From contig NZ_JAPFGD010000002.1 of NCBI RefSeq assembly GCF_027257175.1, positions 62,001 through 126,000 on the forward strand: 64,000 bases of DNA, given 5' to 3'. The stretch's first letter is position 1. Each line of letters starts with the position of its first letter. Shown piece by piece: positions 18,528 to 26,511 of the stretch. The notes beneath the pieces are model-generated. The model was not told the origin of the DNA, did no database searches, and was given only the letters and a program-made list of their open reading frames with translations. The DNA is from Castellaniella sp. S9. Its GTDB lineage: Bacteria > Pseudomonadota > Gammaproteobacteria > Burkholderiales > Burkholderiaceae_B. Position numbers and translations under genes: made by a program.

Positions 18528-19088
18528 ATGTCCACACCACACCCTTTGAATCAGGCCGTTATTGCCCAGGCGCTGTACGATCTGCGCAACGGCCAGCTGC
18601 GCCGCTGTAAGGCGATGGGGTTCGGTGAGGAAGAGCTTAACGCGCTCAAGCGTCCCGAACTGATTAGCGTGCTCCTGAATGCTTCCGTGTCGTGGTGCTC
18701 TGTGTCGATCAATCGCGACGTGGTCAAGCGGTTGCTGCAACAGGCTCAGGACGCGGAAAAAGAGATCGCTTTCGTGGATCGCATGCTCCGGCTTGGTGCC
18801 AGCACAGAAATGGTCGGTCGCTTCTACGGTTTGACGCATCAGGAGGTCGCTCTGCGGCGCGACATTTTGGGATTACCCAAACGCAAGGGGCGCCACCCCG
18901 TGCTGGATGAAGAGCAGGATACGGCGCTCTGGAAGCAGTGGAGGGTGTTTGCAGAGGCCAGAAGCATTGCGTGTGATGATGACGCCGCCATGTTGGAGGC
19001 CGCCATGGACTTGGCCGAAGACATGGCGCTGCCGCTATCCGTGGTCTGGTCAGCAATCAAGGGCTGGGTTGACCAAGGGTTGGGCTAG
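18528..19088 (+). CDS. DUF2857 domain-containing protein
   Basis: A 186-residue protein of the DUF2857 family, found in the maintenance operon of PFGI-1/SPI-7-type elements between parB and the STY4528-type gene, as here. It has a central predicted helix-turn-helix ('LGASTEMVGRFYGLTHQEVA'), so DNA binding is likely, perhaps in a FlhC-like manner: in ICEclc, DUF2857-type proteins have been implicated in transfer activation (established knowledge recalled, not shown here). ATG 18528 with GAGAGGAGG upstream. Confidence 0.85.
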   Translation: MSTPHPLNQAVIAQALYDLRNGQLRRCKAMGFGEEELNALKRPELISVLLNASVSWCSVSINRDVVKRLLQQAQDAEKEIAFVDRMLRLGASTEMVGRFYGLTHQEVALRRDILGLPKRKGRHPVLDEEQDTALWKQWRVFAEARSIACDDDAAMLEAAMDLAEDMALPLSVVWSAIKGWVDQGLG

Positions 19089-19091
19089 GTC

Positions 19092-20267
19092 GTGGCGGAC
19101 CATGAAGCGAGTCGGCACGATGGCCCCGTCTTGCTGTCCAACCTGTTGGACGGTGCGCTGACGGAACTTTCTTCCGAGCAGGAGCAGAACCCAGCGAGCG
19201 ATGGGTTTCTCTATAGCGGTAATCGGCACGAGAGCGTTCCGCGCCGGCTTTTTCTCGATAGACGATTGACACCGTTGGAGCGCAACGCCTGGCAAGTCTT
19301 CCGGCTGCTGCTCAATGATGACGGTGTCACGGCATTTCCCACCTACGAGCAATTGCGACCCTGGCTTGCCTCGATGCCGTGCGGGGCTCAAGCCTCGCAT
19401 GAGACCGTGGCGCGCGCACTGACCTTGTTGCGTCTGACGCGCTGGCTCAGTCTGGTGCGCCGTCGGCGCGACCCCAAAACGGGTCGTATTCAGGGCAATC
19501 TCTATGTGCTGCACGACGAACCGTTGACGCCGTTTGAAGCCATGCAGCTTGACCCGGATTATCTGGAGCTGGTCAGTCAGTCTCTGAGCCACTCGGCCAA
19601 GGCCGTTCAGATCGTCGGCCTGAATACGTTGCAGGAAATTGCCGATGACCCCTTGTTGCAGGGGCGCACGTTGCCCTCTCGTTTGTACGTGCTCGCGCAA
19701 CGCCTGCAGCAGGACGCGCCAGACAAGAGTTATCCACAGGAGGGGGGGCGCCACGAATCCGAAGAAGGCGGCTCGGGCTTACTTCGGAATGTCGAAGCCC
19801 CGTCTTCGGAATCCGAAGCAGGGGTGAAACCCGCGTCAAACGGCACTCTTCCGAATCCGAAGCGGGACCGTACAGTACGTGAGGTAAGTATTAAAGAAGT
19901 ACGTACGGCTGAGCCCGTTCGCGGGGCACAGAATTTACGCTTGCCCCAACGTTTTGGGCAATTAAAGCAAGAGCAGCAGGCGGGCACCTTGGTCGCGCTA
20001 CGCCAGGTGGATGAGTCCCTACGCCAGGCGGTGCTCGACGAGTGGGCGGCGCGTTGCAATAACCAGGTGGTGCGTAATCCTGCCGGCTATCTGTTTGGCA
20101 TCATTCAACGCGCGATCAGTGGGGACTTCAAACCCTGGGCAGGAAAGTCGAAAGGCCCGGCACCCACTAAAGCACCTACATCCGAATCAGCGCCGCGCGA
20201 AGTGGTGCCGCCCGAAGTTGCTCTGGAACATCTCAATCGATTGCGTGAATTGGTGAATAAGGACTGA
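19092..20267 (+). CDS. STY4528 family pathogenicity island replication protein
   Basis: Putative replication initiator of SPI-7/PFGI-1-type elements. The 391-residue product has a winged-helix domain in its first half ('TPLERNAWQVFRLLLNDDGV' and 'ASHETVARALTLLRLTRW'), a variable basic/Ser-rich middle and a C-terminal region with 'NQVVRNPAGYLFGIIQRA', a helical motif shared with other island replication proteins. It starts at GTG 19092, three bases after the DUF2857 stop, so it is coupled. The middle section is less conserved and slightly AT-richer than the ends. Confidence 0.85.
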   Translation: MADHEASRHDGPVLLSNLLDGALTELSSEQEQNPASDGFLYSGNRHESVPRRLFLDRRLTPLERNAWQVFRLLLNDDGVTAFPTYEQLRPWLASMPCGAQASHETVARALTLLRLTRWLSLVRRRRDPKTGRIQGNLYVLHDEPLTPFEAMQLDPDYLELVSQSLSHSAKAVQIVGLNTLQEIADDPLLQGRTLPSRLYVLAQRLQQDAPDKSYPQEGGRHESEEGGSGLLRNVEAPSSESEAGVKPASNGTLPNPKRDRTVREVSIKEVRTAEPVRGAQNLRLPQRFGQLKQEQQAGTLVALRQVDESLRQAVLDEWAARCNNQVVRNPAGYLFGIIQRAISGDFKPWAGKSKGPAPTKAPTSESAPREVVPPEVALEHLNRLRELVNKD

Positions 20268-20303
20268 GTCCGGTTAGCGGGGTGGGGGAGCAGCCATGGC
20301 CTG

Positions 20304-20319
20304 CGTTCCACGTGAAAAG
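20304..20319. promoter_or_regulatory. parS-like site
   Basis: The intergenic sequence around 20305-20317 reads GTTCCACGTGAAA. Compared with the chromosomal parS consensus (TGTTYCACGTGRAACA) it matches 13 of 16 positions, missing only the outermost bases. It lies directly downstream of the parA-parB-STY4528 operon in a 229-base gap. ICE ParB proteins differ from chromosomal ParB, so the true target is unknown; this is a candidate only. Confidence 0.4.
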
Positions 20320-20338
20320 CCATCGCGTGTTGAGGATC

Positions 20339-20378
20339 GGAACACCATGGACGTTCTTGGAGCTATCCCCTGGGGATA
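20339..20378 (-). repeat. Conserved element copy 1 (palindrome plus block)
   Basis: On the minus strand this reads TATCCCCAGGGGATA (20364-20378), a perfect odd-length palindrome, followed by GCTCCAAGAACGTCCATGG and TGTTCC. The same palindrome and block occur at 22347-22388 and 24274-24316 in the opposite orientation. Here it sits 119 bases before the PFL_4669 start, so it may be an operator for that operon. Confidence 0.7.
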
Positions 20379-20496
20379 ATTCGCTGGCCAGTGCGGCCAC
20401 GGCGAAACTGGGATAAGCGCGTATCCATTTCTTGACTGACTGCCTTCTGGCTCATGCCGATGATGGTGCCTTACCCATTCACGACGAGTCGTCACT

Positions 20497-21297
20497 ATGT
20501 CCAACGAACGAAATTCCTCCGAGTCCTTGCAGTTGAACCTCGGGTCTCTGCGCAGCGCCATGTCGCTCACGCTGCACACGCACCACGCCTCACGCATCTG
20601 GCACGGGCGTGCGCCCGCCGAAGGTAAGCCGGCGATCGTCGGCCTAAACGGTTTTGTGTCGATTATGAACAAGCTCAAACGTGGCGCGGAGCAAGACGAT
20701 CCGTATTCCGACTGGTGGATGCTGCGCATTGAAGACAAGCTCGAGCAAACCAAGACCACGCTTCAAACCCTGGGCGAGCAGGTCGATCAGGCCCTGACTA
20801 ACGTGCCATCGGCGCTGAGCCTTGGGGAGAACCTGAACGTGCAGCCCGTTAAGCTGCCGCTCTTCGTTAATGCCCAATTAGGGTTTGCCGCCGTCTATCT
20901 ACTGGCCGATTACGATGAGATCGCGCGCAAACTTATCCTGGCGCATCACACAGCACTGATCGATCGCCGCACACTGGAGCGCTGGCTAAATGAGGGTGCG
21001 CACGCACTGCGCAGCCTGTTCAGTCTGGCGCAGCAATACCGCTACTCGGGTACGCAGCGCGACGATTTTGCCGCCAAGAATGCCGCCGCGCGAGCCGCCA
21101 TCGAGAAGTTCGGCGAATTGCCCGAGGATGTGCTGGAAGGTACGAGGCGCTCACGCTTTGCGCCACCGATCGTGCGCCGGGGCCAGCCGCTGAGTAGCCA
21201 TGTCGAGCCCGATGCGAGCGATACGCCGTCTGTCGCATCAGATGCTTCGCCCGACACGTTTGAGCCTGTTGCCACCGACGAGGACGAATCGGCATGA
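20497..21297 (+). CDS. PFL_4669 family integrating conjugative element protein
   Basis: ICE core protein of the PFL_4669/TIGR03761 family, 266 aa, function unknown. It starts with 'LNLGSLRSAMSLTLHTHHAS' and has 'WHGRAPAEGKPAIVGLNGF', both typical for the family, and an acidic disordered tail. It heads a three-gene run with DUF3158 and ssb, and its TGA overlaps the DUF3158 ATG. Location next to ssb and topB suggests a role in DNA processing or replication of the excised element. Confidence 0.9.
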   Translation: MSNERNSSESLQLNLGSLRSAMSLTLHTHHASRIWHGRAPAEGKPAIVGLNGFVSIMNKLKRGAEQDDPYSDWWMLRIEDKLEQTKTTLQTLGEQVDQALTNVPSALSLGENLNVQPVKLPLFVNAQLGFAAVYLLADYDEIARKLILAHHTALIDRRTLERWLNEGAHALRSLFSLAQQYRYSGTQRDDFAAKNAAARAAIEKFGELPEDVLEGTRRSRFAPPIVRRGQPLSSHVEPDASDTPSVASDASPDTFEPVATDEDESA

Positions 21298-21827
21298 GCG
21301 ATCACCACGATAGCGCACGCCGCCACTTCCAGGCGTTGCAACAGACGGACTTCCTGCGGCTGGAACACGCGGCCTATCTAAAAGGCCTTTTAAAACCTTT
21401 TAAAGGTAAGGGGGCTTTGGAGGATTGGGCCAACCAGTGCTTTGCACTACGCGACGACATGATAGGCCTGGCGCAGCGGCGGGTCCTGCCACAGACGAGC
21501 GGCTATCCCTTTCACCTGCTGGATGTGGAACTGGCCCAACAAAACACTGGCGCAGGCACGACCTTTTTGCGCTGGCGCAAGCATGATCGTTCGGCCATGG
21601 GCGTGGCGTTGTGGCAGGCGCTGATGGCCAGCGCCGCCACGCCAGTCACGATGCTCGATGACCTGCATGCCATCGAGCAGCAGCGCATTGTGCTGAACAT
21701 GCAGATCAGTCTTTTGCACACGCTCGGGCGCCAGGCTCGGGAATGCGCCAACAAGTTGGCTCAGGCCGAAGACGTTTATCTGCGCCGGCTGCGATCTATG
21801 TCTGAGACAGACCGCGATCAGCGGTAA
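21294..21827 (+). CDS. DUF3158 family protein
   Basis: A 177-residue ICE core protein of the DUF3158 family, unknown function. The sequence is helical, with 'FLRLEHAAYLKGLLKPFKGK' near the start and 'TFLRWRKHDRSAMGV' in the middle, both conserved in ICE homologues. Its ATG overlaps the stop of the PFL_4669 gene by four bases, and ssb follows after 51 bases, so the three probably act together. Confidence 0.88.
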   Translation: MSDHHDSARRHFQALQQTDFLRLEHAAYLKGLLKPFKGKGALEDWANQCFALRDDMIGLAQRRVLPQTSGYPFHLLDVELAQQNTGAGTTFLRWRKHDRSAMGVALWQALMASAATPVTMLDDLHAIEQQRIVLNMQISLLHTLGRQARECANKLAQAEDVYLRRLRSMSETDRDQR

Positions 21828-21878
21828 TCCCAACCGCCTGCGCCGGAGCAGGCACCCCAAGCATCAGGAGATTGATCT

Positions 21879-22280
21879 ATGAGTACGCATTTTTTCGGTG
21901 AAGGCAACATCGGTTCAGCCCCGGAGTATCGTGAGTTTCCCAACGGCAACGACGAACCTAGTCGGCTGCTGCGCCTTAACGTTTATTTTGACAATCCTGT
22001 GCCAAAGAAGGATGGCACCTTTGAGGACCGCGGTGGTTTCTGGGCTCCTGTCGAGCTGTGGCATCGCGATGCCGAGAGCTGGGCCAGCCTGTACCAGAAG
22101 GGCATGCGTGTGTTGGTGGAGGGGCGTACTGTTCGGGACGAATGGGAGGACGCCCAGGAAAACGAGCGCGTGACTTTCAAAATCGAAGCACGGCGCGTGG
22201 GCATTTTGCCGTTTCGGCTGGAGGCGATCAAAGTCAGCGCCAAGTCCGTCAGTGCCGAATCAGCGGCTGAGGACGAATAA
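21879..22280 (+). CDS. ssb: Single-stranded DNA-binding protein (ICE-encoded)
   Basis: Element-encoded SSB of 133 aa with an OB fold: 'GEGNIGSAPEYREFPNGN', 'FWAPVELWHRD' and 'GMRVLVEGRTVRDEW'. The usual acidic C-terminal tail for protein recruitment is present as 'ESAAEDE', though it lacks the final DDDIPF of E. coli SSB. In this ICE family SSB protects single-stranded DNA during transfer and transient replication. A strong intrinsic terminator follows at 22293-22328, so this is the last gene of the PFL_4669 operon. Confidence 0.92.
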   Translation: MSTHFFGEGNIGSAPEYREFPNGNDEPSRLLRLNVYFDNPVPKKDGTFEDRGGFWAPVELWHRDAESWASLYQKGMRVLVEGRTVRDEWEDAQENERVTFKIEARRVGILPFRLEAIKVSAKSVSAESAAEDE

Positions 22281-22292
22281 CTTATTTTGTGT

Positions 22293-22328
22293 GGAGCAGC
22301 GGCATGTCGATGTTGCTGCTCCTTTTTT
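22293..22328 (+). terminator. Intrinsic terminator after ssb
   Basis: Perfect 8-bp stem GGAGCAGC (22293-22300) / GCTGCTCC (22315-22322) with a 14-base loop, followed directly by six T residues (22323-22328). It closes the PFL_4669-DUF3158-ssb operon. Confidence 0.85.
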
Positions 22329-22346
22329 AACGTCGGGCGATACACC

Positions 22347-22388
22347 TATCCCCAGGGGATAGCTCCACTGACGTCCACTGTGTTCCAC
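22347..22388 (+). repeat. Conserved element copy 2 (palindrome plus block)
   Basis: Palindrome TATCCCCAGGGGATA (22347-22361) joined to GCTCCACTGACGTCCACTG and TGTTCCAC (to 22388). It is nearly identical over about 42 bases to copy 3 at 24274-24316. It lies between the ssb terminator and the gene at 22509, so it is placed to control that gene or to mark a recombination point. Confidence 0.75.
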
Positions 22389-22508
22389 GCTTTCCCTGCA
22401 GTATTTCTGCTGTCTCGACTATTGCTATTACGTCGGCACTACGTGATCACTCGTTACACTGTGCGTAGAGCCTTTACGACGGGCATTAGACTCAAGGAGA
22501 TTCACAGC

Positions 22509-23288
22509 ATGATTGGATTGAGGACGCGGCATTCCTTTGCGCAGTTTCTGGAATTACAGGAGCCCGCTGTTTCGATAGTGCTGTTGGGCAAGTATGGTGT
22601 TGCACACCTTTCATTGACTTCGTCCCAACTGCTGTCCCAGTTGAACAATATCGCACGAGGCCTGGACGATCGGACCATCATGTTGGTACTGAGTGAGGTG
22701 GTGAGCACTGCAGGGGATTTGCGCGCGCGGGTCAATCCGAAGTATCGATTTGACGAGCGTATGCACGATCTGACGCAGTGCCTATTGCTAGACGGTTATG
22801 CCATTGAAAGCAAGAAGCTGATTCAGACAGATCCTTCGGTTGGCGAGGCAGCACCGGTGGAAGATGACCTAGTTGAGGCGCTACGTAATTGCACTGCCCC
22901 TCAGCGCGAAGATATTATCTCGAAAATTAACGATTCGGCTCAAGCGTTCCGTGCGACGCCTCCTGATTTCAACGCCGCGTTGGTAAACGCACGTGTCGCG
23001 CTTGAAACTTTGGCTGTAGATGTTGCCGCTGATGTGGCCTATTATTTCCCCAATCCGGCACCCTATGACCCAGCCAAATGGGGCAGTGTGATCGAGTTTT
23101 TACGCAAGTGCGATGAAATTACTCTGGAAGAGGAACGCGGGTTGGCAGGTGTATTTGGGTTCTTGAGTCCCGGCGCTCATAGACCTGTGGGCATATCTCA
23201 GGATCAAATGACGCGCCTGGGCCGATCATTCGCTCTTAATATGTGCTGGTTCTTACTTAAGAACCGTCTGGCCAAGCGTCCAGGTTAG
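22509..23288 (+). CDS. Hypothetical protein with a HEPN/Abi-C-like C-terminal region
   Basis: Product of 259 aa, not a known ICE core gene; it lies in the variable slot between ssb and topB. The C-terminal third ('FNAALVNARVALETLAVDVA' and 'FLSPGAHRPVG', then a final helix 'GRSFALNMCWFLLKN') resembles helical HEPN/Abi-C-type domains of abortive-infection proteins, but I do not see a clear R-x4-6-H catalytic motif. ATG 22509 has AAGGAG at good spacing; the frame is open upstream without a ribosome site. A defence role is a guess. Confidence 0.7.
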   Translation: MIGLRTRHSFAQFLELQEPAVSIVLLGKYGVAHLSLTSSQLLSQLNNIARGLDDRTIMLVLSEVVSTAGDLRARVNPKYRFDERMHDLTQCLLLDGYAIESKKLIQTDPSVGEAAPVEDDLVEALRNCTAPQREDIISKINDSAQAFRATPPDFNAALVNARVALETLAVDVAADVAYYFPNPAPYDPAKWGSVIEFLRKCDEITLEEERGLAGVFGFLSPGAHRPVGISQDQMTRLGRSFALNMCWFLLKNRLAKRPG

Positions 23289-23352
23289 GCAGTCGGCTTG
23301 TTGGTTCGATTGGGGCATCGTCGCCCAGCAAGCGACGATGCCGAGTCTCGAC

Positions 23353-24069
23353 TTAGGGTTTCAAGGATTGCTGATACGCGAAATACGCCTGTTCGTCCTC
23401 GTAATCTTGATCCCGCCAACTGTCATCGGCAGATGCGCCCGCGCCGCCTTCCTGGAATACTAGGCCGGCACGTCCGGCCTTTTGATAGACCAGCCATCCA
23501 CTGCATTTGAGCGTGTCCCCATTGAACATGCGATCGCCATTCGGATCGTACTCTCCTATCATTTCGCCGTCGGATTGGATTTTCCATTCATTGACAGCAG
23601 TCCAAAGATCCTCGGTGGGCGGGCATTCGATGCTGAGCTCGGGTTCATCAACGAAGCTAGCATTGCTTTCCGCCATCGAGATCGCTACGTCCTCGTCCTC
23701 ATAAATTGTTTCCGCTAGAGCCTGGCGTCCGTAGGTGTCGTAGAAGTCGGATATATCATCGCATACCTGGGCGTGGGTGATGGCGCCTTTTAGGGCGGCT
23801 ACGCAGTGCGCGACAACCTGCACGCTCGCCTGTTGGTTCAGGGTTGCAGCACGCTCGATTCCCATTGGCTGATTAAGCACAATGAACTCCGCGTCGTCTA
23901 AATGGTAGTTCAGACCCGGATCTAGCTCTTCGGCGGTTAAAGCGGCGAGGGTGCGGTAGCCGAGTAATGCGGCGATGATTTCAGAGAGGTGTGAGCGCTT
24001 GGCAGATAACCCTTGCGCGGCGAGGGATTTTGATGCTGCGTAAGCGGCAGGGGCTAGAAAGGTAGCCAT
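23353..24069 (-). CDS. Hypothetical protein with glyoxalase-related N-terminal domain
   Basis: A 238-residue protein on the minus strand, opposite to its neighbours. The N-terminus ('SLAAQGLSAKRSHLSEIIAA' then 'LLGYRTLAAL') matches the short helical domain (glyoxalase-related) found at the start of many plasmid proteins of unknown function. The rest is acidic with no enzymatic motif that I recognise. ATG 24069 has GGAG 13 bases upstream; GTG at 24084 is an alternative. It shares the ssb-topB variable slot with the gene at 22509. Confidence 0.7.
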   Translation of the reverse strand: MATFLAPAAYAASKSLAAQGLSAKRSHLSEIIAALLGYRTLAALTAEELDPGLNYHLDDAEFIVLNQPMGIERAATLNQQASVQVVAHCVAALKGAITHAQVCDDISDFYDTYGRQALAETIYEDEDVAISMAESNASFVDEPELSIECPPTEDLWTAVNEWKIQSDGEMIGEYDPNGDRMFNGDTLKCSGWLVYQKAGRAGLVFQEGGAGASADDSWRDQDYEDEQAYFAYQQSLKP

Positions 24070-24247
24070 GTCGGAATACTCCACGTCTGTTCGGGCGCTG
24101 GACGTTTTGTCGCGATCGAACAGCCGGTATCCCGGATCGTTGAAAGCGAAGTAATGTTTTAGGATGGAGCGAGGTTACCTGTTTTAAGTCGACCAGAACT
24201 TAGGCGGGTGCCGGTTGTGATCATAGTCCTAAGCATGCGAATGAGCA

Positions 24248-24316
24248 ATATCCCCTGGACATATCCCCTGGACATATCCCCTGGGGGTAGCGCCACTGAC
24301 GTCCACTGTGTTCCAC
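24248..24316 (+). repeat. Conserved element copy 3 with 13-bp tandem repeats
   Basis: Three tandem 13-mers: ATATCCCCTGGAC (24248-24260 and 24261-24273) and ATATCCCCTGGGG (24274-24286). The last runs into GTAGCGCCACTGACGTCCA and CTGTGTTCCAC (to 24316), the same block as copy 2. Together they lie about 180 bases ahead of topB. The repeats look like protein-binding iterons built on the TATCCCC half-site. The rest of 24070-24495 has no gene I can support. Confidence 0.75.
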
Positions 24317-24495
24317 GCGCCTCCCGATCTGGACGCAACTGTTCCAGACCCTCCCGATTCGGCCTGATCCTTTCGCGCGTCGGTGAGCACGCCGTTAAAG
24401 CGCTTGCACCATGTCCAACTTGTTTACTGCCCGAATCTGACGCTGCGTCCATGCTGTCTCCATTGGCAGTATCAACGAGATCCGGATGGAACAGC

Positions 24496-26511
24496 ATGAG
24501 GCTATTTCTGTGCGAGAAGCCCTCGCAGGGCAAAGATATTGGCAAAGTGCTCGGTGCCACGCAGCGCGACAACGGTTGCCTCAAAGGCCCAGGCGTCATC
24601 GTGACCTGGTGCATCGGCCACTTGGTCGAGGCGGCACCGCCCGAAGCCTATGACGAGCAGCTTAAACGCTGGTCGATTGAGCAGTTGCCCATTATTCCCC
24701 AGCATTGGCGTGTCGAAGTCAAACCCAAGACCGCCACGCAATTCAAAGTCGTCAAGCAGTTGCTGGCACAAGCTACCGAATTAGTGATCGCCACCGATGC
24801 TGATCGCGAAGGCGAACTGATCGCCCGCGAAATCGTTGATCTGTGTGGCTATCAAGGACCTATTCAGCGCCTGTGGCTGTCCGCCTTGAACGATGCGTCG
24901 ATTAGCAAGGCATTGGCCGCTCTGAAACCGTCTTCTGAGACGCTGCCCATGTACCATTCGGCCTTGGCGCGCTCCCGTGCTGACTGGCTGGTGGGCATGA
25001 ATCTGAGCCGCCTTTTCACCCTGCTGGGTCGGCAGGCCGGCTACGATGGTGTGCTGTCCGTGGGCCGGGTGCAAACACCCACGCTTAAACTCGTCGTGGA
25101 TCGTGACCGGGAAATTTCCCGGTTTGTTTCCATCCCGTTCTGGGCCATCGATGTGGCGCTCTCTGCTACAGGGCAATCTTTCATCGCGCAGTGGCTGGCC
25201 CCCGAAGCCTGCACCGACGAGGTGGGCAGGTGTTTGCAGGAGCCCGTAGCGCAGCAGGCGGCGCAGCAATTACGTGCAAACGGTGCCGCCCAGGTCGTGT
25301 CCGTCGAAACCGAGCGAATGCGCGAAGGTCCGCCACTGCCGTTTGATCTGGGCACACTACAGGAAATCTGTTCCAAGCAATTGGTCTTGGATGTGCAGGA
25401 AACCCTGGACATTGCTCAAGCCTTGTACGAAACGCACAAGGCCACCACTTATCCACGCTCGGATTCGGGTTACTTGCCCGAGAGCATGCTGGCCGATGTG
25501 CCAGCCGTGCTTGACAGCATGCTCAAAACCGATTCCACGTTACAGCCTGTCATGGGGCAGCTTGATCGCACACAGCGCTCGCGTGCATGGAACGACAGTA
25601 AGGTAACGGCTCACCATGGCATCATCCCCACGCTGGAACCCGCGAACTTGTCAGCCATGAGTGAAAAAGAGCTGGCCGTCTACCGACTGATCCGTGCGCA
25701 CTACCTGGCGCAGTTTCTACCCCATCACGAGTTTGACCGCACCATTGCGCGGTTTTCATGCACAGGCGAACATCTTCAAGCCGTAGGCAAGCAGATCGTC
25801 ATCCCAGGATGGCGGTTGGTGCTGGCCGAGCAGCAACCGGAGGATGCCGACGATGACACCGCCCCGCGCAGTCAAGTGCTGCCCGCACTTAAGCAAGGCC
25901 TGTCCTGCCAGGTGACCAACGTCGATCTTAAGGTGCTAAAGACGCTGCCTCCCCGCTATTACACGCAAGGCGAGCTGGTCAAGGCTATGAAAAGCGTCGC
26001 GAAGCTTGTGTCCGATCCACGCCTGAAGCAGAAACTGAAGGACACGGTGGGTATCGGCACCGAGGCGACTCGCGCCAATATTATTAACGGCTTGCTGACA
26101 CGTGGCTATCTGCTCAAGAAAGGCCGGGCAGTCCGCGCATCGGAGGCGGCCGGCACACTCATTGATGCCGTGCCTACAGCGATTGTCGATCCCGGCACCA
26201 CGGCGGTTTGGGAGCAAGCGCTGGATATGATCGAGGCGGGCCAGCTTACCCATGAGGTCTTCATCGACAAGCAGTCGGCCTGGATTGCGCAGATCATCGC
26301 CCAATACCAGGGCACCGCCTTATCAATCAAGGTGCCCCAAGGCCCGCCGTGCCCGCTGTGTATGTCGGCCATGCGCCAACGCACCGGCAAGAACGGTCCT
26401 TTTTGGTCATGTTCGCGCTATCCCGATTGCAAAGGCACGTTGCCGGTTGAATCGGCCAACGCCAAGCGCAGTGTGCCGCGTAAGCGCCGCAGCGCACCCA
26501 AGGCATCCTAA
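24496..26511 (+). CDS. topB: DNA topoisomerase III (ICE-encoded)
   Basis: Type IA topoisomerase of 671 aa, a conserved member of SPI-7/PFGI-1 elements. It has the Toprim domain ('FLCEKPSQGKDIGKVLG' and 'IATDADREGELIAREI'), the active-site tyrosine Tyr319 in 'TTYPRSDSGYL', and a C-terminal zinc finger ('CPLCMSAMRQRTGKNGPFW' then 'CSRYPDC'). The ATG at 24496 is chosen because the protein begins at 'MRLFLCEKPSQ' in the family; the frame is open for 96 codons upstream through the repeat region, which is not coding. It probably resolves replication or transfer intermediates. Confidence 0.95.
   Translation: MRLFLCEKPSQGKDIGKVLGATQRDNGCLKGPGVIVTWCIGHLVEAAPPEAYDEQLKRWSIEQLPIIPQHWRVEVKPKTATQFKVVKQLLAQATELVIATDADREGELIAREIVDLCGYQGPIQRLWLSALNDASISKALAALKPSSETLPMYHSALARSRADWLVGMNLSRLFTLLGRQAGYDGVLSVGRVQTPTLKLVVDRDREISRFVSIPFWAIDVALSATGQSFIAQWLAPEACTDEVGRCLQEPVAQQAAQQLRANGAAQVVSVETERMREGPPLPFDLGTLQEICSKQLVLDVQETLDIAQALYETHKATTYPRSDSGYLPESMLADVPAVLDSMLKTDSTLQPVMGQLDRTQRSRAWNDSKVTAHHGIIPTLEPANLSAMSEKELAVYRLIRAHYLAQFLPHHEFDRTIARFSCTGEHLQAVGKQIVIPGWRLVLAEQQPEDADDDTAPRSQVLPALKQGLSCQVTNVDLKVLKTLPPRYYTQGELVKAMKSVAKLVSDPRLKQKLKDTVGIGTEATRANIINGLLTRGYLLKKGRAVRASEAAGTLIDAVPTAIVDPGTTAVWEQALDMIEAGQLTHEVFIDKQSAWIAQIIAQYQGTALSIKVPQGPPCPLCMSAMRQRTGKNGPFWSCSRYPDCKGTLPVESANAKRSVPRKRRSAPKAS

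Noticed and set aside
24248-24286. CRISPR-like array
   Set aside because: The repeats are 13 bp and strictly tandem with no spacers, and no cas gene is present anywhere in the window.
24208-24495. In-frame 96-codon N-terminal extension of TopB
   Set aside because: It crosses the 13-bp tandem repeats and the conserved block; family members begin at 'MRLFLCEKPSQ'.
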